Part shown: one piece after another, positions 7,615 through 16,227 of the stretch
Position numbering within the stretch: the stretch's first letter is position 1
Layout of the letters: every line of letters begins with the position of its first letter
Assembly: GCA_051025295.1 (NCBI GenBank)
Contig: JBMGJV010000007.1
Reading direction: 5' to 3' (one strand)
DNA length: 64,000 bases
Source of the DNA: KBS-83 sp051025295
GTDB taxonomy: Bacteria; Acidobacteriota; Terriglobia; Terriglobales; Acidobacteriaceae
Translations under genes and position numbers: made by a program
Notes under the pieces: generated by a model
Database searches by the model: none
Told to the model about the DNA's origin: nothing
Seen by the model: only the letters and a program-made list of their open reading frames with translations

Positions 7615-8127
7615 TTACTCGCCGAACTCGAGGCGCTTTCCGTTGGCGGTTGCACAGCCCGCGCCCGCGGGGCTGCCGTCCGGTTTCACAAAGGAGACCG
7701 CGGCGGAGGTCGTGCGGAAGTGGTCGCCGTCGAGCAAGACGATCCTCTGGTCGATGCTCTGAGTCTTCACCAGCACGCCGTTGAGCGTGATGTAGGCAAG
7801 GCTCAGGGCGCGATAGCCCTCTACGTCGGTGCGCTGCCAGATGCCGTGGCCGGGGCCACGCTCCGCCGGGAAGAACGATCCGTTGGAGGTGGTTTCGGTC
7901 ATGGTGCCGCCCCGGTCGAAGGTGAGCAGCGACTGGAAGGGGACGCCGAGCGGAGCGCCGGTGACGCAATTTCTGAGTGTGATGTCGACCCTCCAGGTGC
8001 CCCGGAGGCTGCGTTCCTGGCCTTGGTTGTCCTGCGCGCTGGCTGCCGAGACGGTGAGCGCGGCCAGCGCAACGGTGAGCAGTGCGCGGCGGAGTGTGAA
8101 CTTTGTGGAGCTGAACATGGTCTGCAT
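7615..8127 (-). CDS. Secreted protein of unknown function
   Basis: I choose ATG 8127 because the next residues form a signal peptide (MQTMFSSTKFTLRRALLTVALAALTVSAASAQ). The 170-residue product then reads LRGTWRVDITLRNCVTGAP, FQSLLTFDRGGTMTETTSNGSFFPAERGPGHGIWQRT and ends KRLEFGE. The GTW-start, alternating beta-strands and GxGxW segment suggest a small beta-barrel or lipocalin-like fold. This kind of protein is frequent in Acidobacteriota genomes; no function is known to me. It is transcribed divergently from the broken regulator at 8258. Confidence 0.7.
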   Translation of the reverse strand: MQTMFSSTKFTLRRALLTVALAALTVSAASAQDNQGQERSLRGTWRVDITLRNCVTGAPLGVPFQSLLTFDRGGTMTETTSNGSFFPAERGPGHGIWQRTDVEGYRALSLAYITLNGVLVKTQSIDQRIVLLDGDHFRTTSAAVSFVKPDGSPAGAGCATANGKRLEFGE

Positions 8128-8220
8128 GATGGATCCCCCTGTGGGCTGGAGCACTCGCCGGCCTTGGCCGGGTGTGGACCTATAATTCGCCAAGCTGTGG
8201 GGCCGGGTCTTTGCCGCGAA

Positions 8221-8248
8221 CTGAAGGGTTCTGAAGCGTTCTGAAGGC
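8221..8248 (+). repeat. Three CTGAAG direct repeats, 10-bp period
   Basis: CTGAAG occurs at 8221, 8231 and 8241, the last two within TTCTGAAG. The exact one-helical-turn spacing is like the tandem half-sites bound by PhoB/OmpR-type winged-helix proteins, and the block lies 10-37 bp upstream of a gene encoding such a domain. Its role as an operator is inferred. Confidence 0.5.
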
Positions 8249-8257
8249 GGGTGTCAG

Positions 8258-9030
8258 GTGGCGCACGAGGGTCTACGGCCTGCCGGTGAGTCGGCGAAGA
8301 GCAGCGCGACGGGCACTGACGCCGTGTCTGCAGAACCGGCGCGGCACCCGGTCTACGAGTTTGGTCCGTTCCGCATGGATGCCAGCCGGCGTCTGCTGGA
8401 GCGTGATGGCGAAGCAGTGGTCCTGTCGCCGAAGGCGTTCGACACGCTGTTGCTGCTGATCGCGGAGCGTGGACGCGTTCTCGACAAGCAAGAGGTGCTG
8501 CGAGCGATCTGGCCGGACACGGTGGTCGAAGAGAACAACCTGAACCAGAGCATCTCGTCCTTGCGGCGTGTGCTCGGCGATTCGCGCGGGGAGAGCCGGT
8601 TCATTGCGACGATCCCGGGGCGTGGCTACTGCTTCACGGCGGAGGTGCGCAGAACGTCGGCTGCGCATCGCGAACAGACCGAGAATGAAGCACTGCGGCT
8701 GGCGGTGCTGCCGTTCGCGAACCTGGGTGCGGGCGCGGAACGCGAGTACCTGGTGGATGGCCTGACGGAGGAGACGATTGCGGCGCTGGGCAGATCGATC
8801 CGGAGCGGCTGAGCGTGCTGCGGCGAACATCGGTGATGGCGTACAAGCAGGCGGTGAAGCCACTTGCGGAGATTGGCCGTGAGCTGAATGCCACGCACCT
8901 GATCGAGGGCTCGCTGCGCGCGGAAGGGGAGCGGCTGCGCATCACGGCGAAGCTGATCCGGGTGAGCGATCAATTGCAGATCTGGTCGTCGTCCTACGAT
9001 GCGACGATCGCCTGGCTCAACTCACATTGA
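8258..9030 (+). pseudogene. Broken winged-helix/TolB-type transcriptional regulator
   Basis: The first frame (8258-8812, GTG start) carries an intact OmpR/PhoB-type winged helix: YEFGPFRMDASRRLLERDG, LSPKAFDTLLLLIAERG, then NNLNQSISSLRRVLGDSR and IATIPGRGYCF. A FlgO/TolB-like start follows (LAVLPFANLGAGAEREYLVDGLTEETIAALG). A 1-nt deletion at about 8790 (GGC-AGATCG where GGC-CAGATCG is expected) shifts the frame. The continuation (QIDPERLSVLRRTSVMAYKQAVKPLAEIGRELNATHLIEGSLRAEGERLRIT) is in the frame open 8815-9030. It stops after SSSYD with no trace of the usual TPR-rich C-terminus. The DNA-binding domain could still be made as a truncated 184-residue protein. Confidence 0.82.
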
Positions 9031-9118
9031 AAGCCCAGCATGCTGCGCGGCGAGCGCGGTGCGCAGGACGATTCCCGCTGGCTGTGGGCACATGTGTGGC
9101 TCTCGGTCTGTGGCTGCG

Positions 9119-9150
9119 ATCTTCGCCACGGGACTGTCCGTGGCGAAGAT
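9119..9150. terminator. Perfect hairpin downstream of acyltransferase gene
   Basis: ATCTTCGCCACGG (9119-9131) and its exact complement (9138-9150) form a 13-bp stem with a 6-nt loop. It lies between the truncated regulator and the 3' end of the minus-strand acyltransferase gene. There is no T-run on either side, so termination is only probable. Confidence 0.45.
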
Positions 9151-9177
9151 GCGGCACTTCTGTTTGGAGCCTGCGGC

Positions 9178-10374
9178 TTAAGCTGCGCGCTGCTTGCGTA
9201 CTGCGATCGTCTCCCGGGCCACGGCTCGATCAGCGGTGAGGAACCAGCGCTCGACGAGGTGCCAGCTCAGGTAGCCGGCCAGTAGTGACAGGGGAAGCGA
9301 GAAAGCGAAGAGCAGCCAGGGGGAGAGGGTCGTTCCCCAGCGCGAGACGACGAGTTGCTGCAAAGGGAACGAGAGCAGGTACATGCCGTAGGACGGATCG
9401 CCGAGCCGGGCGATGGGACCGAGCGGAAGGCGTACCGAGAAGGCGAGCGCGATCAGCAGCACAGGGCCGGCGAACGGCATGACCGCGCCGAGACCGTGGG
9501 GGATCTGCGTGCTGACCAGGATGGCGAGCGCAGCGATTCCAGCCAGCCTGGGGAGCCAGCGTATGTCCCTGGAGGCGACCGGGGCCGTGGGACGAAGCAC
9601 CCGCATGGGCTGTGTCATCCAGGAGCGCAGGGTGAGGCCGCCGAGGAACATGGGCAGCTCACGCACCCACATGGCGGGATACCCGATGGTGGCCACGGCC
9701 CAACGCGGGGACGGGAAGTAACGCTCGACGTGGAACCATATGCTGACCGCGACCGCGAGGAGGAGCGCGCCCGTGAGCAGGCGAGGCGAGCGGAGCAGGC
9801 CGCCAGGCAGGTGCGGATCGTGGCGGCGCAGGCGCACGACGCTGATCAGAGCTGCGAGCACATAGCAGCCGAAGCCGTAGGAGATGGACCAGAGGGACTG
9901 GTTCACATCCGCAGGGTAGGGATTGTGGAGGAAGGCACCGCTGTAGCTGGGCTGGCCGAGGCGCAGTGAGCGATAGAGGAGATCGATGCCAGCACCCATC
10001 GCATGAGGCATGCGCGCGGAGAGCCACGCGGGGGCTTCGAGATGACCGCCGCCGAGCGGCAGCACGATCAGGAACGAGACGACGGCAGCGAGCAGAAAGC
10101 CGGGGTAGACGCGTCGGACACGATGCGTGAAGTAGTTCCAGAGGTCCGTGTTGCGCAGGAGCCGATCGGCGATCAGGAAGCCGCTGAGGATGAAGAAGAA
10201 GTCGACGGCCGTGTGGCCGAGGATAGCCTGCTGATGATTGAAGCGCTTCCAGGGGTCGGCGTCTGTGACGCCGTTGGCGAGCAGGAAGCTGTTCGACAGC
10301 ACGACGACTGCCGCGAGCAGAATACGGATCGCAAGCAGGTTGTTTCCAGGCCGATCCACGGAGTTGGCGAACAT
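9178..10374 (-). CDS. Acyltransferase-3 family membrane protein
   Basis: A 398-residue polytopic inner-membrane protein of the OafA/acyltransferase-3 family, which transfers acyl groups to extracytoplasmic sugars. It has about ten hydrophobic segments, the HTAVDFFFILSGFLIADRLLRN stretch near residue 54 typical of the family, and THRVRRVYPGFLLAAVVSF. The N-terminal helix keeps the arginine (LLAIRILLAAVVVLS), but the catalytic histidine that normally follows is Asn28 (VLSNSF), so activity is doubtful or altered. No glycan gene cluster is adjacent. Substrate unknown. Confidence 0.85.
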   Translation of the reverse strand: MFANSVDRPGNNLLAIRILLAAVVVLSNSFLLANGVTDADPWKRFNHQQAILGHTAVDFFFILSGFLIADRLLRNTDLWNYFTHRVRRVYPGFLLAAVVSFLIVLPLGGGHLEAPAWLSARMPHAMGAGIDLLYRSLRLGQPSYSGAFLHNPYPADVNQSLWSISYGFGCYVLAALISVVRLRRHDPHLPGGLLRSPRLLTGALLLAVAVSIWFHVERYFPSPRWAVATIGYPAMWVRELPMFLGGLTLRSWMTQPMRVLRPTAPVASRDIRWLPRLAGIAALAILVSTQIPHGLGAVMPFAGPVLLIALAFSVRLPLGPIARLGDPSYGMYLLSFPLQQLVVSRWGTTLSPWLLFAFSLPLSLLAGYLSWHLVERWFLTADRAVARETIAVRKQRAA

Positions 10375-10598
10375 GGGGGAGAACGACTCCTTGGAGAGAC
10401 CCAGACAGTGTCCGTTCAGATGCGGCGAAGTACCAGTTCCGTTGTAGCCGCGACCCGCACTGCGGTCACTGCTGTCCGGTTCCCGACGGTGCGAAAGCTA
10501 TGCAGCAGAGGCGAACAAATGGTGGCGCGCGGACGAGCGGGTGGTTGCACGGACAGGGTGGTTGCGGGCTCCACAGGGGCGCGCATGCGGTGCGATCG

Positions 10599-10955
10599 TC
10601 ACCGCATGCGGGATGGCCTGGGCCGGGATTGGCGGCTGGCGGGTTTCGCGGCAGATGCGGCCCACGCGAGTTCGAGCGCAGGTGTGACCATCTCGGCGCG
10701 CGCCGCCGGAAGCAGGATCAGCGTGGAGCCCTGGCGTCCCCAGGCACCAGCAGCCGGGCTGCATGCTTCGGGCCACGCTTCGATCAGCCGCGCCTGCTCC
10801 GCGAGCGGCAGCTTGACCATGGCGAAGCGCGCGTCAGGCGAGGCGAGCGTTGCAAAGATGCGGCCGGCCACGCGGAAGTCGGGGTGGTGCATGTGCTCGC
10901 CTTCGACGACGCCCTCCAGGGCGAGCGCCGCGGCGCGGAACGCGTCGGGGCTCAC
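10599..10955 (-). CDS. MmcQ/YjbR-like protein
   Basis: The open frame is longer, but similarity begins only at SPDAFRAAALALEGVVEGEHMHHPDFRVAGRIFATL, so I take the GTG at 10955 as start (118 residues). The segment has the MmcQ/YjbR pattern: an alpha-helical entry, the HxHPDFRVxGRIFATL strand pair, then FAMVKLPLAEQARLIEAWPEAC and a central GRQGSTLILL. YjbR proteins are small CyaY-fold, probably DNA-binding proteins of uncertain role. The Ser/Arg/Pro-rich C-terminus is unremarkable. The start is uncertain and no ribosome binding site is obvious. Confidence 0.6.
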   Translation of the reverse strand: MSPDAFRAAALALEGVVEGEHMHHPDFRVAGRIFATLASPDARFAMVKLPLAEQARLIEAWPEACSPAAGAWGRQGSTLILLPAARAEMVTPALELAWAASAAKPASRQSRPRPSRMR

Positions 10956-11178
10956 GACGAGCTCACGTTGCTCGTTGAGGCGAACATCTCCTGGGCCAAT
11001 GTCCTTCCGGTGCGTGGCAAATCCATTCCTGGTAGCGCGACGATCGGCGATAACGGAACCGTCGCGGTTGCTTATGCAGCCCGACTCTTCCGGAGACCAC
11101 CGATGGTGTGGCCTGAGGCCGTGGGCCGGCTCGCTGACAGCATACGCCGGAGTGCGGGCGAGGGGTGAACAGGCTGCT

Positions 11179-11901
11179 ATGCGATACTCACAGGGAATGT
11201 ATAAGCGCATCCTCCTCAAGCTCTCAGGCGAGGCTCTGGCCGCCGGGCGCGGCTTCGGTGTGGACGTCGACACCGTGCACCAGATCAGTAACGAAATCGC
11301 CGATGTGCGCAGCATGGGCGTGGAAGTTGCGATTGTGGTCGGGGGCGGCAACTTCTTCCGCGGTGTGGCCGAGCAGGCGCGCGCCATGGATCGTGTGTCC
11401 GCCGATCACATGGGCATGCTGGGCACGGTGATCAATGCGCTCGCGTTCCAGGACGCGCTCGAGAAGTGCAATGTGCACAGCCGCGTGATGTCGGCGATTG
11501 AAATGAACCAAGTTGCGGAGCCCTACATCCGGCGGCGCGCGATCCGGCACCTGGAAAAGGGGCGCGTGGTGATCTTTGCCGCGGGCACCGGGAATCCTTA
11601 CTTCTCGACGGACACGGCGGCGTCGCTGCGCGCGATGGAGATCAAGGCGGACGTGCTGCTGAAGGCGACCAAGGTAGACGGCATCTACACGGCCGACCCG
11701 GTGATCACGAAGGACGCCGTGAAGTACGACGAGATCACGTACTACGAGATCCTGCGGCTGGGGCTGAAGGTGATGGATATGACGGCCGTGAGCCTGTGCA
11801 AGGACAACGCCATGCCGATGATCATCTTCAACATGAACAAGCCGGGGAATATTCTGCGCGTGGCCTCGGGTGAGCGCGTGGGTTCGCTGGTTACGGCCTA
11901 G
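11179..11901 (+). CDS. pyrH: Uridylate kinase (UMP kinase)
   Basis: Phosphorylates UMP to UDP in pyrimidine nucleotide synthesis; a hexameric amino-acid-kinase-fold enzyme. The 240-residue product reads YKRILLKLSGEAL at the N-terminus, AIVVGGGNFFRG for nucleotide binding, DRVSADHMGMLGTVINALAFQDAL, then GTGNPYFSTDTAASLRAMEIKADVLLKATKVDGIY and a C-terminal NMNKPGNILR. ATG 11179 and ATG 11197 are both possible starts. The long open frame reaching back to 10003 is accidental. pyrH usually follows rpsB-tsf directly; here about 3.6 kb of unrelated genes intervene, and frr does not follow. Confidence 0.96.
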   Translation: MRYSQGMYKRILLKLSGEALAAGRGFGVDVDTVHQISNEIADVRSMGVEVAIVVGGGNFFRGVAEQARAMDRVSADHMGMLGTVINALAFQDALEKCNVHSRVMSAIEMNQVAEPYIRRRAIRHLEKGRVVIFAAGTGNPYFSTDTAASLRAMEIKADVLLKATKVDGIYTADPVITKDAVKYDEITYYEILRLGLKVMDMTAVSLCKDNAMPMIIFNMNKPGNILRVASGERVGSLVTA

Positions 11902-11999
11902 ACACGCTTCAGGCTGCACCTTTTCGAGCAGTATCACGCGCCTTTCCAGCTCCCGTATCATCCGACGGAGAGCGGTCTGTTTCCCCCCGCGGAGCCTCT

Positions 12000-13226
12000 G
12001 TGTCGACCCTGCCATCCACCTCCGATTCGAGTCCTGCGCCTGCGGGTGCAACTCGAGCGGAGGAGCCGCCGTCCTTGGACGCAGTGACCACGACCGCAGC
12101 TCCGCGCAGGCAGCACCTCCATGCCCTGACCGGGATGCGCGCTCTTGCTGCGCTGAACATCGTCTTCTTCCACTTCTCCGATCCGAAGAACTTCGGCCTG
12201 TTCGCGCCGGTGGTCGATAACGGCTACGTGTCGGTCAGCTTCTTCCTGCTGCTCTCCGGTTTTGTGCTGGCGTACAACTACCGCGGTCGCGCGGACCGCG
12301 GGGAGATGCGCGCGCTCTCGTTCTGGCAGGCACGCTTCTCGCGCATTTACCCGGTGTTCCTGTTCTCGCTAGTGGTGTCGGCGCTGGTACTGCGGCAGGA
12401 GTGGCTGGGGCGGACGCACGGGCAGTTTGCTACGGGCGTCGGGCTGACACTGCTGCTGTCGCAGGGCTGGTCGCCGGACTACTGCACGTTCTGGAACACG
12501 CCGGCGTGGACGCTGACCACGGATGTGTTCTTTTACGCGCTGTTTCCGTGGCTGATCACGCTACGGCGACCCCAGACGCGGCGGCGCATTCTGTGGACGA
12601 TGCTCGGCTTCTGGGTGTTGAGCTTTGTGCTGCCCACGCTGTATGCGGTGCTGAATCCAGATGGCGATCCGCATCCGGGGCGTTATTCGAATGGGTGGTG
12701 GCTGCGGCTGATCAAGTTCGGGCCTGTGCAGCATCTGCCATCGTTTTTGTTCGGCATGGCGCTGGCGGGGCTGAATGACTTTTTGCCAGAGCGGGGACGT
12801 CTGCGGTTAGCGATCGGGGTGATGGGCTTTGGCGCGCTCTACGCGGTGCTCTACTTCGGCAACCACATGCCGTACGTCTTCATGCACGACGGCCTGCTGA
12901 TGCCGCTGTACGCGATGGTGATCCTCGGGCTGGCGGGGCAGAACCTGCTGACGCGGCTGTTCACGGTGTACCCGCTGATCGTGATCGGCGAGGCGAGCTA
13001 CTGCCTGTACATCCTGCACTTCAATGTATGGCTGCTGCTGCATGATGAACTGCACGTGATCGAGCGTGCGGGGCTGATGCGCTTCGATCCGTGGCTCTCG
13101 TACGTGGTGCTGGTGCTTGTGGCCATTGCGACGATGTACCTGATCGAGCGGCCGGGCCAGCGCTGGCTGAAGCGTCGGATGAGCAGCATGGCTGCCGCGC
13201 CGGCGATGCCGCCGAGTGTGCCGTAG
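12000..13226 (+). CDS. Acyltransferase-3 family membrane protein
   Basis: A 408-residue integral membrane acyltransferase with a soluble N-terminal stretch of about 38 residues and about ten transmembrane segments. It retains the family's R47 and H58 (HALTGMRALAALNIVFFHFS), the VSVSFFLLLSGFVLAYNYR segment, and the ARFSRIYPVFLF motif, so unlike the other acyltransferase in this window it looks catalytically competent. Start is GTG 12000, with GGAG six bases upstream. It probably decorates a surface polysaccharide, inferred from the family only. A strong terminator follows. Confidence 0.87.
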   Translation: MSTLPSTSDSSPAPAGATRAEEPPSLDAVTTTAAPRRQHLHALTGMRALAALNIVFFHFSDPKNFGLFAPVVDNGYVSVSFFLLLSGFVLAYNYRGRADRGEMRALSFWQARFSRIYPVFLFSLVVSALVLRQEWLGRTHGQFATGVGLTLLLSQGWSPDYCTFWNTPAWTLTTDVFFYALFPWLITLRRPQTRRRILWTMLGFWVLSFVLPTLYAVLNPDGDPHPGRYSNGWWLRLIKFGPVQHLPSFLFGMALAGLNDFLPERGRLRLAIGVMGFGALYAVLYFGNHMPYVFMHDGLLMPLYAMVILGLAGQNLLTRLFTVYPLIVIGEASYCLYILHFNVWLLLHDELHVIERAGLMRFDPWLSYVVLVLVAIATMYLIERPGQRWLKRRMSSMAAAPAMPPSVP

Positions 13227-13247
13227 CGATTCATTCTCGAGACCAAA

Positions 13248-13286
13248 GCAGAAGGCCCGCATGCGAGATGCGGGCCTTCTGCTGTT
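13248..13286. terminator. Bidirectional terminator
   Basis: GCAGAAGGCCCGCAT (13248-13262) and its exact complement (13268-13282) form a 15-bp stem with a 5-nt loop, then TGTTT. It lies between the convergent acyltransferase gene (ends 13226) and the beta-propeller lipoprotein gene (ends 13302). Confidence 0.85.
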
Positions 13287-13301
13287 TGCGGTGCGATGTG
13301 C

Positions 13302-14591
13302 TTAGTAAGTCGGGTTGAGCTGGATTGCGTGATCGCCGTGCTTGACCGTGGTCACCGCGGTGGCCTTGTTCGCGCCGGTGAAGGGCGTGTTCTGTACCTG
13401 GCTGGTGGTGCCGGCGTTGGGATCGAGATAGAGGCCGGAGACCGAGTTGCCGAGGAAGTTGGCGGTGTAGACGTAGCGGCCGATGGAGCTTTCGACCGAC
13501 ACGCCGACGGGCCCGGGATCAGTTGCGACCGAGCTTCCGCCGACCAGGCCAGCGGGCATGCCGTTCGTGGCGTTGATCTCGTATCCGCTGAGCGTGCCGG
13601 AGCTGTAGTTGGAGACGTAGATGAACTTGCCGCGCGGGTCGATGGTGATGGCGCTGGGCAGGTTGCCGGTCGTGGTGGTGCTGTTGACGAGCGGAACCAG
13701 TCCGCCGTTCGGCTGGATGGCGTAGGACAGGATCTGGTTCTGGCGGTAGTCGATGACGTAGGTGAACCGGCTGGTCGGATCCGTGGCGATGCCGACGGGC
13801 GCGACGCCAGCGCGGAAGGGCGAGCCGGCACCGTCAGTGAGCGTGCGATCCGGGTTGACCACATAGGTGGAGACCTGGCCGACGGGGTTAGCGCCGCCGC
13901 TGCAGGCGCCGACTGCGGGATAGGTGACGGTGGCGTTGCCTGTGGCTCCGACGTTCTGCTGTTCGACCGTCGTGATGAGGCTGGTGAGCTGACCGGCGGG
14001 ATCGTTGACCACGTATACGGCGCTGCCGTCGGCGACGGCCGAGACAGCGACGGGGTTGTTGCAGGTGGCGTAAGCGTTCTCTGCGCCGAGCGTGCCATTG
14101 GGGTTCACGGCGAAGGTGACCAGCGCGCCCACGCCGGGCGTGGTGGCGCTAAACGGCGTGTTGTTGGGCCCGAAGCCATAGGCCTCGACGACGTAGAGCG
14201 TCTTGCCGTCGGGGCTCAGCGCCATGCCGTTGGGATTGGTGCCGGACTTGGGGTTGTAGGTGTTCTGTGCGAACAGGGTGCCGTCGCTGCCTGCGGCGTA
14301 CTCGACGATCGTGTTGTCGTCGTGATTCAGGACATACACGTTCTTGTTGTTGGGCGAGGTCAGCAGCGCGATCGGATTCCGACCTGCGGGGTAGGGAGAG
14401 CCCTTGATCTGGGTCAGCGCGCCCGACTCACCATCGGAGGCATAGGCGTAGACGCTGCCGGGGTTGGCGCCGGCCGAGGCGACGTAGACGAAAGAGACGG
14501 TATTGCTCTGTCCGCAGGCGGTGATGCCAAGCACCAGGGCGGCGGAGACGGCGGTGGCCAGAGCAGCCTGGCCGAGTTGACTAAACTTCAT
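13302..14591 (-). CDS. YVTN-type beta-propeller lipoprotein
   Basis: I choose ATG 14591: it is preceded by AAGGAATCG and begins a lipoprotein signal peptide with the lipidated cysteine at residue 26 (LGITAC). The 429-residue product is a beta-propeller of lactonase/YVTN type, with repeated phrases such as FVYVASAGANPGSVYAYA, KNVYVLNHDDNTIVEYA, KTLYVVEAYGFG, RFTYVIDYRQNQILSYAI and KFIYVSNYSSGTLSGYEI. The role of these exported propellers is unknown; lactonase activity is not implied. It is a paralogue of the next gene upstream, with the same signal length and the same translation start region. Confidence 0.85.
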   Translation of the reverse strand: MKFSQLGQAALATAVSAALVLGITACGQSNTVSFVYVASAGANPGSVYAYASDGESGALTQIKGSPYPAGRNPIALLTSPNNKNVYVLNHDDNTIVEYAAGSDGTLFAQNTYNPKSGTNPNGMALSPDGKTLYVVEAYGFGPNNTPFSATTPGVGALVTFAVNPNGTLGAENAYATCNNPVAVSAVADGSAVYVVNDPAGQLTSLITTVEQQNVGATGNATVTYPAVGACSGGANPVGQVSTYVVNPDRTLTDGAGSPFRAGVAPVGIATDPTSRFTYVIDYRQNQILSYAIQPNGGLVPLVNSTTTTGNLPSAITIDPRGKFIYVSNYSSGTLSGYEINATNGMPAGLVGGSSVATDPGPVGVSVESSIGRYVYTANFLGNSVSGLYLDPNAGTTSQVQNTPFTGANKATAVTTVKHGDHAIQLNPTY

Positions 14592-14721
14592 TCGATTCCT
14601 TCGTCCTTCGTGCCTGCGGCTTTCGCCGTCGCAGGCCATAGCTGCTGCAGGGCAGCGTCTGTCGTTCGAATGTCTGGGAGTGCTGTTTCATTGTACTGAC
14701 AGCACCCCCGGTTGGCCTTGC

Positions 14722-16032
14722 TTAGAACGTGCTTCCGGAGACCGCACACCAGGTGGGAGATCCCGGAGGTGCGGGCGTGCCCTTGGGCAGAGCCGTGAGG
14801 ACGCCAGCATTCTGGTCGATCTTTTTGCCGGAGATGGTGCTGTCCTGGAAGTTGACGAGATAGACGTACTGGTTCGAGGGATCTTCGACGATGCAGCGGG
14901 GGCTGGAGCCGGTGGGAATGATGTTGCCGCCCGTGTTGGCGTCGGCGAGCTCACCGTTCTGCTGAACGCTGTACGCGGTCACGACACTGCCCACGGTGTT
15001 GGCCTGGGTGTTGACGCCAGCATTGGCGACCCAGACGAACTTGCGCGAGTCGCTGACGATGACGCGTGCGGGGAAGCGCGCGATGCCGCCCTGCGCCGTG
15101 TTGGCCTTGGCAGTGATGCCACCGCCCAGGGTGCCACCGGAGGTGACGGTGTAGATCAGGATCTGACCCGGGGTGTTGGTATTGCCGGCCTGATCGAGCG
15201 GCAGTGTGGTGCCTGCATCCAGCGCGTAGATGGTGGACCCGTTGGCGTAGACGTAGGTCAACTGGGTGGCGCCCGTTGGAGTTGGCGTGCTCTGGGTCAA
15301 CGTGAGCTGACCGTTGGTCGTGTTCTGCGCGTAGATGAAGATGGCCTGCGAGGGATCAGTCGCGGTGCCCGCACCCTGCTCCGCCACGTAGGCGTAGCTG
15401 CCCGAGAGGGTCATCCAGACCGGATTAGTGCCGACCGGGAAGTAGGTGAGCAGCGCGGTCGAAGAACCTGTCTGCTGATTGGGCAGGAGGGTCAGGCGGC
15501 CGGTGTTCTGATCGATCGAAAAGGCAGTGATGTCACCGTAGGGCTTCGGGCCGTTCGCGTCCGTGGGCGCGAACTGATCGAGCGTGTACAGGTAATTGCC
15601 GTTGATCTGTATGTTGATCGTGCTGTCGCCCTGCGGCTGGTAGCTCTGCTGATGCGTGAGCGTGCCGCGGCCACCGACGGTGAACAGATCGATGGAGCTG
15701 TGCTGTGCCGCGCCGCCGCCACTGCAGGGCGCCTGGCCCTGGTTGCCGCAGCCCTGGTTGAGGACATAGAGGAACGTGCCGCTGGAACCGACGAGCACCT
15801 GGCTCGGATTAACACCGCCCGAGCCGGTCGACGCGGCGGGCAGCAATTCGCCGGTGGTGTTCCGGATGCGGTAGGTATTGATGAGGCCGTTGGTGGTTCC
15901 CGCGCCGGTCGAGGAACCGGTAGCGAAGAAGTAACCGACGGTGTAGCTGCGCGAGCAGGACGTCATGCCGAGCACAGAAACGGCAGAGGCGGCGAGGGCC
16001 AGAGCAGCCCGGCCGAGTGTCTTCAACTTCAT
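14722..16032 (-). CDS. YVTN-type beta-propeller lipoprotein, paralogue
   Basis: Start at ATG 16032 on the same grounds as its neighbour: an AAGGAATCGG ribosome binding site and a signal peptide whose lipobox cysteine is also residue 26 (LGMTSC). The 436-residue product repeats strands such as GTFLYVLNQGCGNQG, NYLYTLDQFAPTD, GSYAYVAEQGAGT and RKFVWVANAGVNTQANTVG, with Thr/Gly-rich loops. It most likely arose by tandem duplication with the gene ending at 13302, followed by strong divergence. Anchored to a membrane by lipid; function not known. Confidence 0.84.
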   Translation of the reverse strand: MKLKTLGRAALALAASAVSVLGMTSCSRSYTVGYFFATGSSTGAGTTNGLINTYRIRNTTGELLPAASTGSGGVNPSQVLVGSSGTFLYVLNQGCGNQGQAPCSGGGAAQHSSIDLFTVGGRGTLTHQQSYQPQGDSTINIQINGNYLYTLDQFAPTDANGPKPYGDITAFSIDQNTGRLTLLPNQQTGSSTALLTYFPVGTNPVWMTLSGSYAYVAEQGAGTATDPSQAIFIYAQNTTNGQLTLTQSTPTPTGATQLTYVYANGSTIYALDAGTTLPLDQAGNTNTPGQILIYTVTSGGTLGGGITAKANTAQGGIARFPARVIVSDSRKFVWVANAGVNTQANTVGSVVTAYSVQQNGELADANTGGNIIPTGSSPRCIVEDPSNQYVYLVNFQDSTISGKKIDQNAGVLTALPKGTPAPPGSPTWCAVSGSTF

Positions 16033-16227
16033 CCGATTCCTTCGCATCCCGAAGCGCACGTCCGCTTTGAGGGCTGCTGATACTGCGTCAAGGTGTGGGT
16101 GGAGACCCGCCATCATTGTAAAAGGTTTGTGCAGTTCCGGGCTAGCGGCGGGCCCCTTTGTCCTTCAGACGAAGGCTAAAGCAAAGCGAAAGCAGGCCGG
16201 CGAACGAGGCGCGAAGCGCAAAACAAA

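Noticed and set aside
4044..9178. The 12-mer GAGCCTGCGGCT at 4044-4055 and 9167-9178, both touching the 3' ends of minus-strand genes
   Set aside because: Two copies of a short, GC-rich, partly palindromic word are not enough to call a repeat family; only a genome-wide count could support it.
10003..11901. Plus-strand open frame of 632 codons ending as pyrH
   Set aside because: Only the last 240 codons are UMP kinase. The rest is antisense to the acyltransferase and YjbR genes, with no similarity or signal.
13302..14591. Calling the propeller lipoproteins 6-phosphogluconolactonases
   Set aside because: They share the propeller fold type only. A lipoprotein signal places them outside the cytoplasm, and no lactonase active-site pattern could be identified.
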